Positions 53,143-62,136 of a DNA stretch of 64,000 nt are shown here, piece by piece. Location of the stretch: positions 3,210,629 to 3,274,628 of the forward strand of contig OY101119.1 in assembly GCA_956465555.1 (NCBI GenBank). The letters run 5' to 3'. The notes below the pieces were generated by a model, which searched no databases, had not been told where the DNA came from, and saw only the letters and a list, made by a program, of their open reading frames with translations. The stretch is from Nitzschia sp. pyKryTriq1. Taxonomy: Eukaryota > Bacillariophyta > Bacillariophyceae > Bacillariales > Bacillariaceae. The stretch's first letter is position 1. Each line of letters opens with the position of its first letter. A program made the position numbers and the translations under genes.

Positions 53143-53230
53143 GAGGGATGTTTCTACGCCATTGGCTGTTTCGGAGGAAGCGAGCACTCTCTCCATACGG
53201 ATCGCAGGTACTGCACCATCTGGAGCAAGT
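53143..53230 (-). repeat. Dispersed fragment, second copy at 45922-46002
   Basis: In the minus sense it reads LAPDGAVPAIRMERVLAS then SETANGVETSLL and a stop. The plus-sense copy at 45922 reads SDPDGTVPPIRMDLVLAS then SESANGVETSLL. The reading frame is kept while bases differ, which hints at a once-coding source (gene or transposon). Confidence 0.65.
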
Positions 53231-54076
53231 AAAGTCCTCGTCGGATGATGACGTACTTTCTTGAACAGTAGTACAGTTTATGCAGTTCCCAGACGGTCGC
53301 CGCCAAGTAGAGGATAACAAGGAACAGGTTGAAGTGAAGTAGTTTCATTGCTTTGTGACAGGCTTGCGCCAAGGTAGAAAGTACAGCAGGAAGAAGGTGT
53401 TCGTAAAGGCATCCATAGCATCATCGTATTCTTAATGTCGCACATGGTGCTCCCCGGGTTGATCCACTAGTCTCGACAATCGAGCCTTGATTGTTGCTGC
53501 TGCTTTCCACCCAACACCATCGTCTATAGATGGATTATTATTTCTGGACAAAGTGAATTAGCTACATTGTTTTGTGACAACTTTGCGCCAAGATAGACGG
53601 TGTAGATTCTTTCGGAATGCGTTGGGCGGCATCGGGGAACGGTCCGCACTGGGTATACCAGGTACCAGGACACTATCACGGCGGTGCGCGGCTCCACAAT
53701 AACACATCCCAATAATAATTTGTGAGCGCGCAGCTGGCGTCGTCCGGCGCGCGGCCGGCGTCCTCATGATGTCCTACCGCTAATAAAACGTTAAAGTCTA
53801 AGTAGAAATCAACACAACTCTGGTACTGGGCGGTTTCTCGAGATAGGCCGGCACGGAGTGACGCATTTTCAGTTTCAGTTACTTTGATTGGCTACTTCAG
53901 GCCGCTTCGGCGAGCGAGCGTGGAACGTGTCACCCGTCACGCCCCGATCGAGCGTGGACAGCGTCGTCTTGTCGGCAGCAGCAACAACAAACAACAAGAC
54001 CGCAGCGACGCATCGAATCACTTTTTTTCGAAAGAGTATACCGATTGTCATCATCACTATCATCATCATCAACATC

Positions 54077-54802
54077 ATGTTCACTACCCTCCTTCAGTTC
54101 GCCATCGCCTTTTTGGTTCTTCTCTACATCGTTGCTGTGGAAACCATTGCTCTCGCCACGAGCATCCTCTCCGTCGGCGACTGGCTTTGCGTTGCCGTTG
54201 TTCTCGTCGGCGTTCGATTGCTGGTCCGCGAGGTTCGAAAGCATCTCCCTCGCGGCAACGATAGCAAGCGAGTTCGAGTTCGATCTGTATCCGCTGTCCC
54301 CAAGAACGCAGGAATTGTTGCTCCTCTTGCGGCTCGCAGCAAGAAAATCCACCTTCGCCGCTCTTGTCATCCCGTGTACTGGTTGACGTTCTTCGGCCAA
54401 GAGGAGATGCGCACGATCATCAGCAAAGGTGCTGCTCCCTTTGAGTCGGTCCTCGCGACCATTGTGGAGGAAACGGAAGAAGAATCCGTCGTTGTCTACG
54501 GACCCTTTCCACGCTGCTACTATGAGCACGAGGAGACCCCCGATGAAAACTCTTTCCCCTCAACTATCGACGAGGGCATCAACAATGATGGGAACAAGGA
54601 GGAGTCCACCATTATCGATACGTCTACAATTGAAGTCTCCAACCTAACAGTGGCACCAAAACGACGACGACGACGAGTTGTATTGCCTCCGTCTCCTCTC
54701 CGACGATCGGCTCGTTTGGCGTCGCAGATCATGCTTGGTTCTGTCGTATCGCCTGATGGCCAACGCCGATCTGCTCGCTTGTCTCGAGCTTCCCGCGCTT
54801 GA
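54077..54802 (+). CDS. Small membrane protein with basic RRSARL C-terminus, unknown function
   Basis: 241 residues from the first ATG of the frame; upstream in-frame codons without ATG are not used. Two hydrophobic helices open the protein: LLQFAIAFLVLLYIVAVETI and WLCVAVVLVGVRLLV, followed by basic residues (REVRKHLPRG). A globular segment SCHPVYWLTFFGQEEMRTII and FESVLATIVEETEEESVVVY follows, then an acidic/Thr linker, then PKRRRRRVVLPP, PLRRSARLAS and QRRSARLSRASRA. The RRSARL pair recurs in diatom proteins that I cannot assign to a function. The C-terminal basic cluster could contact nucleic acid or be a retention signal. An N-terminal signal-anchor is likely. Confidence 0.65.
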   Translation: MFTTLLQFAIAFLVLLYIVAVETIALATSILSVGDWLCVAVVLVGVRLLVREVRKHLPRGNDSKRVRVRSVSAVPKNAGIVAPLAARSKKIHLRRSCHPVYWLTFFGQEEMRTIISKGAAPFESVLATIVEETEEESVVVYGPFPRCYYEHEETPDENSFPSTIDEGINNDGNKEESTIIDTSTIEVSNLTVAPKRRRRRVVLPPSPLRRSARLASQIMLGSVVSPDGQRRSARLSRASRA

Positions 54803-55585
54803 GCAGTTTGTTTGCATGCTATTTCGTTGGTTTGCCGTTCGTTCGTTCCGTTTATTTTCTGGTGCTCCTCGTTCGTTTGTTGCTCCGCCTTTCTATCTCT
54901 CCAAGCCCCCATCGTTCGTTGTCTGCTGCCATGATATTTTGTTCGTTCGTTCGTTCCGTTCGTTTTCTGCTCCTCGTTTGTTTGTTGCTCCGCCTTTCTA
55001 TCTCCAAGCAAGCCCCACTGCATTGATTGATCGATTATTGTTGCCTCTTCTTTCCACCACCGCTTTGAATTTTTACCTCGCCAGCACATGATCGATTGAT
55101 TGTTGTTTCTTTTCGTCTTCGGTCCTCTCGTTTCTCTTCGACTATCATATGTGAGCCTCGTTAGTCCGTCCTAACCAACACGGCAGGGTTTTATAATTCA
55201 CGCATCAATATGATTTCAAGAGAAAGATGACACTATACGAACGATGACAAAGATCGACTATATTCACATCGCATCTACGCAATAATGGCAACCACCACTA
55301 CTATACCACCACCACCGCCACCACCACCACCACTACTATCACCACCACCACCACCACTATCTTTCCTTGTTTATTTTGTTTTGAATAGACTGTACATCCA
55401 TTTATCTATACCACACCTCGATCTTTTCTATGTAATTTGATTCATTCTCCCTTTCGATGAAGAAGTGCTAGTTCTACAGTATAGTGAAATGAATATTCTT
55501 GAACCGACACGAACCACACGCCAGCATCATCATCCTCTTTTATGCCTCGACCTTGGCGGTTTCTTCGGCAAAGAAGCCTTCGTCT
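54803..55585. other. Intergenic region with a tandem duplication
   Basis: About 54835-54910 and 54945-55015 are direct copies (GTTTGTTGCTCCGCCTTTCT with flanking CGTTCGTTCCGTT). A CCACCA run lies at 55292-55365. No gene was seen. The duplication probably lies in the 3' UTR of the 54077 gene. Confidence 0.6.
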
Positions 55586-56598
55586 TTAGCAGCTACGTTC
55601 GTCGTCGTCGTCGTCTCCAGTCTCACGATTAGTACCACTGGCTCGCCCGCTGCTGCTGCTGCTTCGAGGAGTCCGTTGCTCCGACTGGCGTTGTTCTCGT
55701 TCTCGCATCCAATAGCGCAGATGCTCAATCGTAGTCTTGGCCGAGATTGTATCGGCGTGTTCTTCTCCTTTGGTCTTTCGGTAGATACTCAACGCTTGTC
55801 GGTACTGACGCTCGGCGTCGGCCAGCTCGCCTAACTTGTAGTGGACATTTCCCAAGGACAGTGCATTTGATACTCAATACATCTCGGAAAATATCGTATG
55901 CCTCCTTGTATTCTCCCTTCTTGGTCATGATGGTTTCAATGCTCTTGAGAATCGGGGCCACATCAGGAAAATGCATTCCGTAGGCATCTCGGTTCAGGCG
56001 CAAAGCTTCCCGATAGAACATCATGGCACTATCGAGGTTTCGGCGCTTGTAGAAGATGCTTCCCACCATGACTAACGTTCCGGGGACCGTCGTATTGCCC
56101 GGGCCTAGCGTGGCATGGAGTTGATCGAGGGGAATGTGCGGCGATAAAGTGACTTGTAGATACGCAGGGCTTCCATGTATTGTTCGAGATCATCGTCGAG
56201 TTCACCCACTCGGTTCTTGACATTGCCCATACAACTCATGGCACTGGCCACGTCCCGATTCATATCCCTTCCTTGGTTGACAGCAAGGTATATTCTCATT
56301 GCCTTGTGAAATTGATTCATAGCCTCCTCATATTTACCACGTTCGGTTCTTTCGAGTCCCCGCTTCATTACCAGTGGCAGGTATGTTGCTATTATTTTTG
56401 GAACTCGATGCTGCCGACCGCTTGAAGGGTTCATTTTCGACAATCACTCCATTGGCGGCGGTGGACGCTGAGTCTGGCGTTTGCTTGCTAAAACTACTAG
56501 CCAAAGAGATGCTGGCGCTACTACTCTTTCGACGCTTGCTTGTGTATCCTCCATGCTTGGACTTTCCGACGAGACAGCAGGTGCACCGCAATAATAAA
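55586..56598 (-). pseudogene. Kinesin-light-chain-like TPR gene, frameshifted
   Basis: At least four TPR units are legible but in three frames. 56443-56105: RGKYEEAMNQFHKAMRIYLA, ASAMSCMGNVKNRVGELDDD, LEQYMEALRIYK. Next frame: LVMVGSIFYKRRNLDSAMMF, YREALRLNRDAYGMHFPDVA, KGEYKEAYDIFRDVLSIK. Then 55855-55586: GNVHYKLGELADAERQYRQA, LSIYRKTKGEEHADTI. Frame breaks lie near 56140 and 55848, and a third near 56390 separates a Ser/Ala-rich N-terminus. No introns explain these single-base shifts, so it is a decayed gene unless the assembly has indels. TPRs mediate protein-protein contacts. It abuts the broken end of transporter copy 1. Confidence 0.7.
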
Positions 56599-57394
56599 GT
56601 TGATTCCAATTCCCAGTAGCGGAACCAACGGTACCATGGGTGTTTCAAACGAAGAACTCGTGTCGTCGGTGATGTACGAGGCAGAAAAAAGTGGTGATGA
56701 TTCCGTGGTGGCCAGCAAGTGGGCACCAAAGTGGGATTGTTTCGTTGCTTTGGAATGAATGTATCCGGCATAACCTATCGGCGCGAGTAGACATCCAGAC
56801 GTGATACTCCAACTTGTCCTTGTCGTCGTTGCTGATCCCATGACGCGGGGGATCAAGGCGGTACCAAATGCCACGATATGGTACAACACCAAATGCCGTG
56901 ATAATCGAAACGCCGGGCCAGAAGTGACCATGGTACTCGGTCTAAAATCATTGCACTTCATCAGAATCAAGGCAGTATTGGTCATGTTGAAAGCGACTAG
57001 TATCCCGACAGAAATACTATCGTCCAAATAGGAAAAGGGAACGAACGTGGCTACGAGCATCATTGGAATACCACAAAGCAAATTGGAATAGAAGAGATTG
57101 CCTTTGGCATCGCGTCTTTGAAAGATTTTGGGTAACAATCCATCACTCGCCATTGCAGCAAAGAGACGTGGCTGGGCCATGAGCGAAATCAGGACGACCT
57201 GATGGTGAATTACAGAAAAGAAAAGACGAAGACGAGGTGAGATCGTCCGACGACTTTCCATCATGGAGCACTACGAGTAGAGTATCGCTGTATAGAGTCC
57301 ACAGTCGACGTACCACAGGTAAAGTAATGACTTCTCCCGCAGCTGCTACTTGAGACGCCCAACAATAGGTTTCTGGTTTTGATCGGTCGACCAT
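56521..57394 (-). pseudogene. Truncated chimeric amino acid transporter copy 1
   Basis: Homologous to the 59633-61604 gene from WASQVAAAGEVITLPV onwards. A readable model is join(57314-57394, 56521-57198) with the parental intron kept (57199-57313), giving 252 residues. It starts MVDRSKPETYC, whose codons come from the fused unknown fragment, and ends after LLGIGIN with foreign residues (FIIAVHLLSRRK...). Transporter homology runs 56599-57362 only. It lacks about the first 316 residues (the first half of the membrane helices) and the C-terminal 110, so transport is unlikely. Confidence 0.75.
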
Positions 57395-57826
57395 GTGGCT
57401 GTGAGTAGCGATCCCACCAGGTCAGCTCTCGGTCGACGTACCAGTCCAAATACTCCATCCAATATTCCTCCAACACCAAGTTCCGATTGACGGCCGGTGG
57501 TGGTGGTGGTGCTGCTGCTGCTGAAGCCGGTGAATGTTGTGCAGCCAATTGTTTCTCTAAGCGAGAAGCGTCCAAGGTTTCATCGCCATTTTCGTCGTCG
57601 CCGTCGCCAAGGTCTTCTCGATACAATAGTCCGGAATTCTCAAAAAGTCCTTGGGCAGCTCCGTCGGTGTTCCCCGTCCTTTTTTAGGAGCACTGGCGGG
57701 AGCAGCAGCCTGTCGCGCCAATTCCTCGTCCATAGACAGCTGATGTTGCGGTACGCCATTGTTTCTGTTTCCACCGTTCTTGAGACGCTCCACCAACAAT
57801 TGAGGCTCTTGTGATCCGTGATTCAA
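57363..57826 (-). pseudogene. Fragment of an unknown gene fused to transporter copy 1
   Basis: Contains MDEELARQAAAPA, GTPTELPKDFLRIP, then in another frame LLYREDLGDGDDENGDE, a Pro run, and LVLEEYWMEYLDWYVDRELT, WWDRYSQPHGRPIKTRN. A frame break after FLRIP is present in both copies (here and at 59019-59482), so it predates the duplication. The source gene is not in the window and not recognised. The junction with transporter sequence is at ACGCCCAA. Confidence 0.55.
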
Positions 57827-57976
57827 GATTTGTTAGCAATCATCAATCATCTAACGTCAAGGAAGCCTTGGAGCAGATCACAAGTAACCGAGGGCTGTCC
57901 AATATAAAAAAACTTGTTGGCGGATTTCATTCTTCCTGGATATTAGAGTGAGTCGTTGCTTGAACGAGTCTATGCG

Positions 57977-59050
57977 TCATCGTCTTGGAAGCGAGAACTC
58001 TCTCACCAGCAATATGGGTCCATCCGGATCGGAGGTATCGCGATCAAGAACATCCATGAGAATAGCCGCTCCATCGTCATCGTCATCGTCATCCGTCGTC
58101 GCGTGTCCCAAACAATCATAGCGATGGCCCCATGCTAGATTGGCTCTAGAGCAGTACATTCCGTATAGTGCCGAGACGGTCGCCAGATAGAGGAACAGAA
58201 GGAAGAGTCCGCTCCATTCGAGTTGGGCAATAAGGAATGAGTTGATTCCAATTCCCAGTAGCGGAACCAACGGTACCATGGGTGTTTCAAACGAAGAACT
58301 CGTGTCGTCGGTGATGTACGAGGCAGAAAAAAGTGGTGATGATTCCGTGGTGGCCAGCAAGTGGGCACCAGCAAGTGGGCACCAAAGTGGGATTGTTTCG
58401 TTGCTTTGGAATGAATGTATCCGGCATAACCTATCGGCGCGAGTAGACATCCAGACGTGATACTCCAACTTGTCCTTGTCGTCGTTGCTGATCCCATGAC
58501 GCGGGGGATCAAGGCGGTACCAAATGCCACGATATGGTACAACACCAAATGCCGTGATAATCGAAACGCCGGGCCAGAAGTGACCATGGTACTCGGTCTA
58601 AAATCATTGCACTTCATCAGAATCAAGGCAGTATTGGTCATGTTGAAAGCGACTAGTATCCCGACAGAAATACTATCGTCCAAATAGGAAAAGGGAACGA
58701 ACGTGGCTACGAGCATCATTGGAATACCACAAAGCAAATTGGAATAGAAGAGATTGCCTTTGGCATCGCGTCTTTGAAAGATTTTGGGTAACAATCCATC
58801 ACTCGCCATTGCAGCAAAGAGACGTGGCTGGGCCATGAGCGAAATCAGGACGACCTGATGGTGAATTACAGAAAAGAAAAGACGAAGACGAGGTGAGATC
58901 GTCCGACGACTTTCCATCATGGAGCACTACGAGTAGAGTATCGCTGTATAGAGTCCACAGTCGACGTACCACAGGTAAAGTAATGACTTCTCCCGCAGCT
59001 GCTACTTGAGACGCCCAACAATAGGTTTCTGGTTTTGATCGGTCGACCAT
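57977..59050 (-). pseudogene. Truncated chimeric amino acid transporter copy 2
   Basis: Same 5' fusion as copy 1 (start MVDRSKPETYC at 59050, exon 58970-59050, intron 58855-58969, exon from 58854). The transporter 3' half is complete in sequence down to 57977, but a 14-bp direct duplication (AGCAAGTGGGCACC, around 58354-58381) shifts the frame, so the reading ends at 58135 with a foreign tail. Otherwise nearly identical to copy 3. It lacks the N-terminal half. Confidence 0.75.
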
Positions 59051-59482
59051 GTGGCTGTGAGTAGCGATCCCACCAGGTCAGCTCTCGGTCGACGTACCAG
59101 TCCAAATACTCCATCCAATATTCCTCCAACACCAAGTTCCGATTGACGGCCGGTGGTGGTGGTGGTGCTGCTGCTGCTGAAGCCGGTGAATGTTGTGCAG
59201 CCAATTGTTTCTCTAAGCGAGAAGCGTCCAAGGTTTCATCGCCATTTTCGTCGTCGCCGTCGCCAAGGTCTTCTCGATACAATAGTCCGGAATTCTCAAA
59301 AAGTCCTTGGGCAGCTCCGTCGGTGTTCCCCGTCCTTTTTTAGGAGCACTGGCGGGAGCAGCAGCCTGTCGCGCCAATTCCTCGTCCATAGACAGCTGAT
59401 GTTGCGGTACGCCATTGTTTCTGTTTCCACCGTTCTTGAGACGCTCCACCAACAATTGAGGCTCTTGTGATCCGTGATTCAA
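59019..59482 (-). pseudogene. Fragment of the same unknown gene fused to transporter copy 2
   Basis: A copy of 57363-57826 displaced by exactly 1656 bp, with no difference seen by eye, including the same frame break. It lies directly 3' of the intact transporter gene (about 150 bp of shared 3' flank, 59483-59632), so the unit duplicated was 3' flank + fragment + fused transporter half. Confidence 0.7.
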
Positions 59483-59632
59483 GATTTGTTAGCAATCATC
59501 AATCATCTAACGTCAAGGAAGCCTTGGAGCAGATCACAAGTAACCGAGGGCTGTCCAATATAAAAAAACTTGTTGGCGGATTTCATTCTTCCTGGATATT
59601 AGAGTGAGTCGTTGCTTGAACGAGTCTATGCG

Positions 59633-61604
59633 TCATCGTCTTGGAAGCGAGAACTCTCTCACCAGCAATATGGGTCCATCCGGATCGGAGGTATCGCGAT
59701 CAAGAACATCCATGAGAATAGCCGCTCCATCGTCATCGTCATCGTCATCCGTCGTCGCGTGTCCCAAACAATCATAGCGATGGCCCCATGCTAGATTGGC
59801 TCTAGAGCAGTACATTCCGTATAGTGCCGAGACGGTCGCCAGATAGAGGAACAGAAGGAAGAGTCCGCTCCATTCGAGTTGGGCAATAAGGAATGAGTTG
59901 ATTCCAATTCCCAGTAGCGGAACCAACGGTACCATGGGTGTTTCAAACGAAGAACTCGTGTCGTCGGTGATGTACGAGGCAAGAAAAAGTGGTGATGATT
60001 CCGTGGTGGCCAGCAAGTGGGCACCAAAGTGGGATTGTTTCGTTGCTTTGGAATGAATGTATCCGGCATAACCTATCGGCGCGAGTAGACATCCAGACGT
60101 GATACTCCAACTCGTCCTTGTCGTCGTTGCTGATCCCATGACGCGGGGGATCAAGGCGGTACCAAATGCCACGATATGGTACAACACCAAATGCCGTGAT
60201 AATCGAAACGCCGGGCCAGAAGTGACCATGGTACTCGGTCTAAAATCATTGCACTTCATCAGAATCAAGGCAGTATTGGTCATGTTGAAAGCGACTAGTA
60301 TCCCGACAGAAATACTATCGTCCAAATAGGAAAAGGGAACGAACGTGGCTACGAGCATCATTGGAATACCACAAAGCAAATTGGAATAGAAGAGATTGCC
60401 TTTGGCATCGCGTCTTTGAAAGATTTTGGGTAACAATCCATCACTCGCCATTGCAGCAAAGAGACGTGGCTGGGCCATGAGCGAAATCAGGACGACCTGA
60501 TGGTGAATTACAGAAAAGAAAAGACGAAGACGAGGTGAGATCGTCCGACGACATTCCATCATGGAGCAATACGAGTAGAGTATCGCTGTATAGAGTCCAC
60601 AGTCGACGTACCACAGGTAAAGTAATGACTTCTCCCGCAGCTGCTACTTGAGACGCCCAAACGACTCCACGCGTCGCAAAGGCAGCTGGAAATCCACTCG
60701 TCTCGCTGATTTCGTCATACGGCACCATGCCGACAAGAGCAAAGGATGCCAATACGTAAAGCCCAGTGACGATTCCAATGGTCCACAAAACGGCCTTTGG
60801 CATGTCCTGAGTGGGATTCCTAGCTTCGGATGCTAGGCAGCAAACTTCATCGTAGCCGAGGTATGCGAAGAATGACGACGTAGCCCCTCGAAGAGTACCA
60901 GAGACGCCCATGGGAACCAGCGGCGTCAGGTTGGAAGCGTCCCATACCCAAAATCCTCCGACCACCATGAAAACAACCAGGCCCACTTTGAGTATCGTGA
61001 AAAAGTTGGTGACATTCTTTGATTCTTGCACTCCGATCGATAATAAAATCACGGACAGCAGAGAAATCAAGCCCGCCAATGGATTCCATGCCGAATCGTT
61101 GCCTCCTCCCAAATACATGGTTGTCGCCAATGATTCCCACCCCCACTCCACCCGCAACCACTCTATAACCTTATCGCCCCAGCTTCTAGCGACCGCAGCT
61201 CCACTCACTCCATATTCCAGAGTCAAACAGGCTCCGGCGATGACCGCTGGCCACTCGCCGAGACACACCAGTGAGTACACGTACGTGGATCCAGCCGCCG
61301 GAAGTCGCGACGCCCATTCGGCGTAGCAAACACCCGAGCAGAGCGCTGCCATTCCACTCAATAAGAACGAGAGGAACGTCGAGGGACCCGCATAATTATG
61401 TGCAATCAGACCCGCCAATACAAAAATTCCCGACCCGACGGTTCCGCCGACGCCAATCGAGACCAAATCCCACAAGCCCAAATGCCGAACCACGCAATGA
61501 TCGCTACTGCTATGGCCGCTGTTGGACGCCTCCTCTTGCAGCACCAACTCCAAGGGCTTGCGCGTAAACGGTCCTCGTCGTCGTGAGGGTAATATCGTCG
61601 TCAT
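59633..61604 (-). CDS. Cationic amino acid transporter (APC superfamily, CAT/SLC7-like), two exons
   Basis: Model: exon 1 60612-61604, intron 60497-60611 (115 bp, GTACGT...CATCAG), exon 2 59633-60496; 618 residues, joined ITLPV-VVLISLMAQPR in frame. Helix 1 has the APC substrate motif GVGGTVGSGIFVLAG (51-65), then YAEWASRLPAAGSTYVY (helix 3), LFAYLGYDE-like FFAYLGYDEVCCLASEARNP (helix 6 and loop), DMPKAVLWTIGI, and MAQPRLFAAMASDGLLPKIF, all in the order of CAT proteins. About 12-14 membrane helices are expected. The C-terminal tail is acidic (poly-Asp, then DTSDPDG). It exchanges or imports basic amino acids by family; the membrane cannot be determined. It is the only intact copy of a three-copy array. 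Confidence 0.9.
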
Positions 61605-62136
61605 GACAAATAACTCTATGTTATTCCGGTTGCTGTATCAACCAAGTTAAATGTGAATGATGAATGAGATATCGCACAAAAGTCAAAACAAGTACTGTGT
61701 ACCGGTAAGTAATAAGAAGTGCGAAAAAGAATTGTATTGATGATGATTCGAAGAAGTCGTCCAAGTCGTCTGCACCTCTGGACGAACTTGCGTGCGTGTA
61801 GATGTATTGGGCGTTTTGGGAATAACAAATAGCAGAGTTTTTATCGAGAACATGATAGAGCGCCGAATTTCTTTTACCGCACTATTTCGATAAAAATCTG
61901 AGAGTCATTATTCATTATTTCTTCGGTCATTGTCATCGTCATCAGTCGCCAAAACAAAAGAACAGTTCTTTTGCGCGGTATTTGTACCGAGACGACATCA
62001 TCGTCATGACACATCTCTTCTCACAACCTCAACTCCTATCTATTGCACTATTACAACGTGCAATAGCACCGCCACCAACTAACTAACTCCTCCCTGTGTC
62101 AATCGAAGTCGAACTGGAAGTACAGGTAGTAGCATT
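61605..62136. other. Divergent intergenic region
   Basis: Lies between the minus-strand transporter and the plus-strand coiled-coil gene, so it probably holds both promoters. One TACCGGTA at 61700. GCACTATTTCGATAAAAATC and a CATCGTCATC run are visible. No gene was seen. Confidence 0.5.

Larger units (their letters stand above)
51160..54076. other. Gene-poor region, 2.9 kb
   Basis: The first 1.2 kb after P2 holds ATTC and CGGT runs and CTAGTAG palindromic tracts (51640-52150). Short frames at 52559 and 53004 have no recognised domain. A near-copy of 53340-53380 recurs at 53557-53600 (TTTGTGACA...TTGCGCCAAG). The arm of the MITE family and a fragment shared with 45922-46002 are listed separately. 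Confidence 0.5.
56599..59932. repeat. 1.66-kb tandem duplication (transporter half + fused fragment)
   Basis: Direct repeats with offset 1656 bp on the right of the 14-bp insertion in copy 2 and 1642 bp on its left. The third, parental, transporter copy continues the array to the right. The near identity of all copies argues for a recent origin. Confidence 0.9.

Noticed and set aside
52559-53264. Two short frames (71 and 86 codons) in the gene-poor region
   Set aside because: Composition is plausible, but part overlaps a dispersed fragment read in another frame and no family is recognisable.
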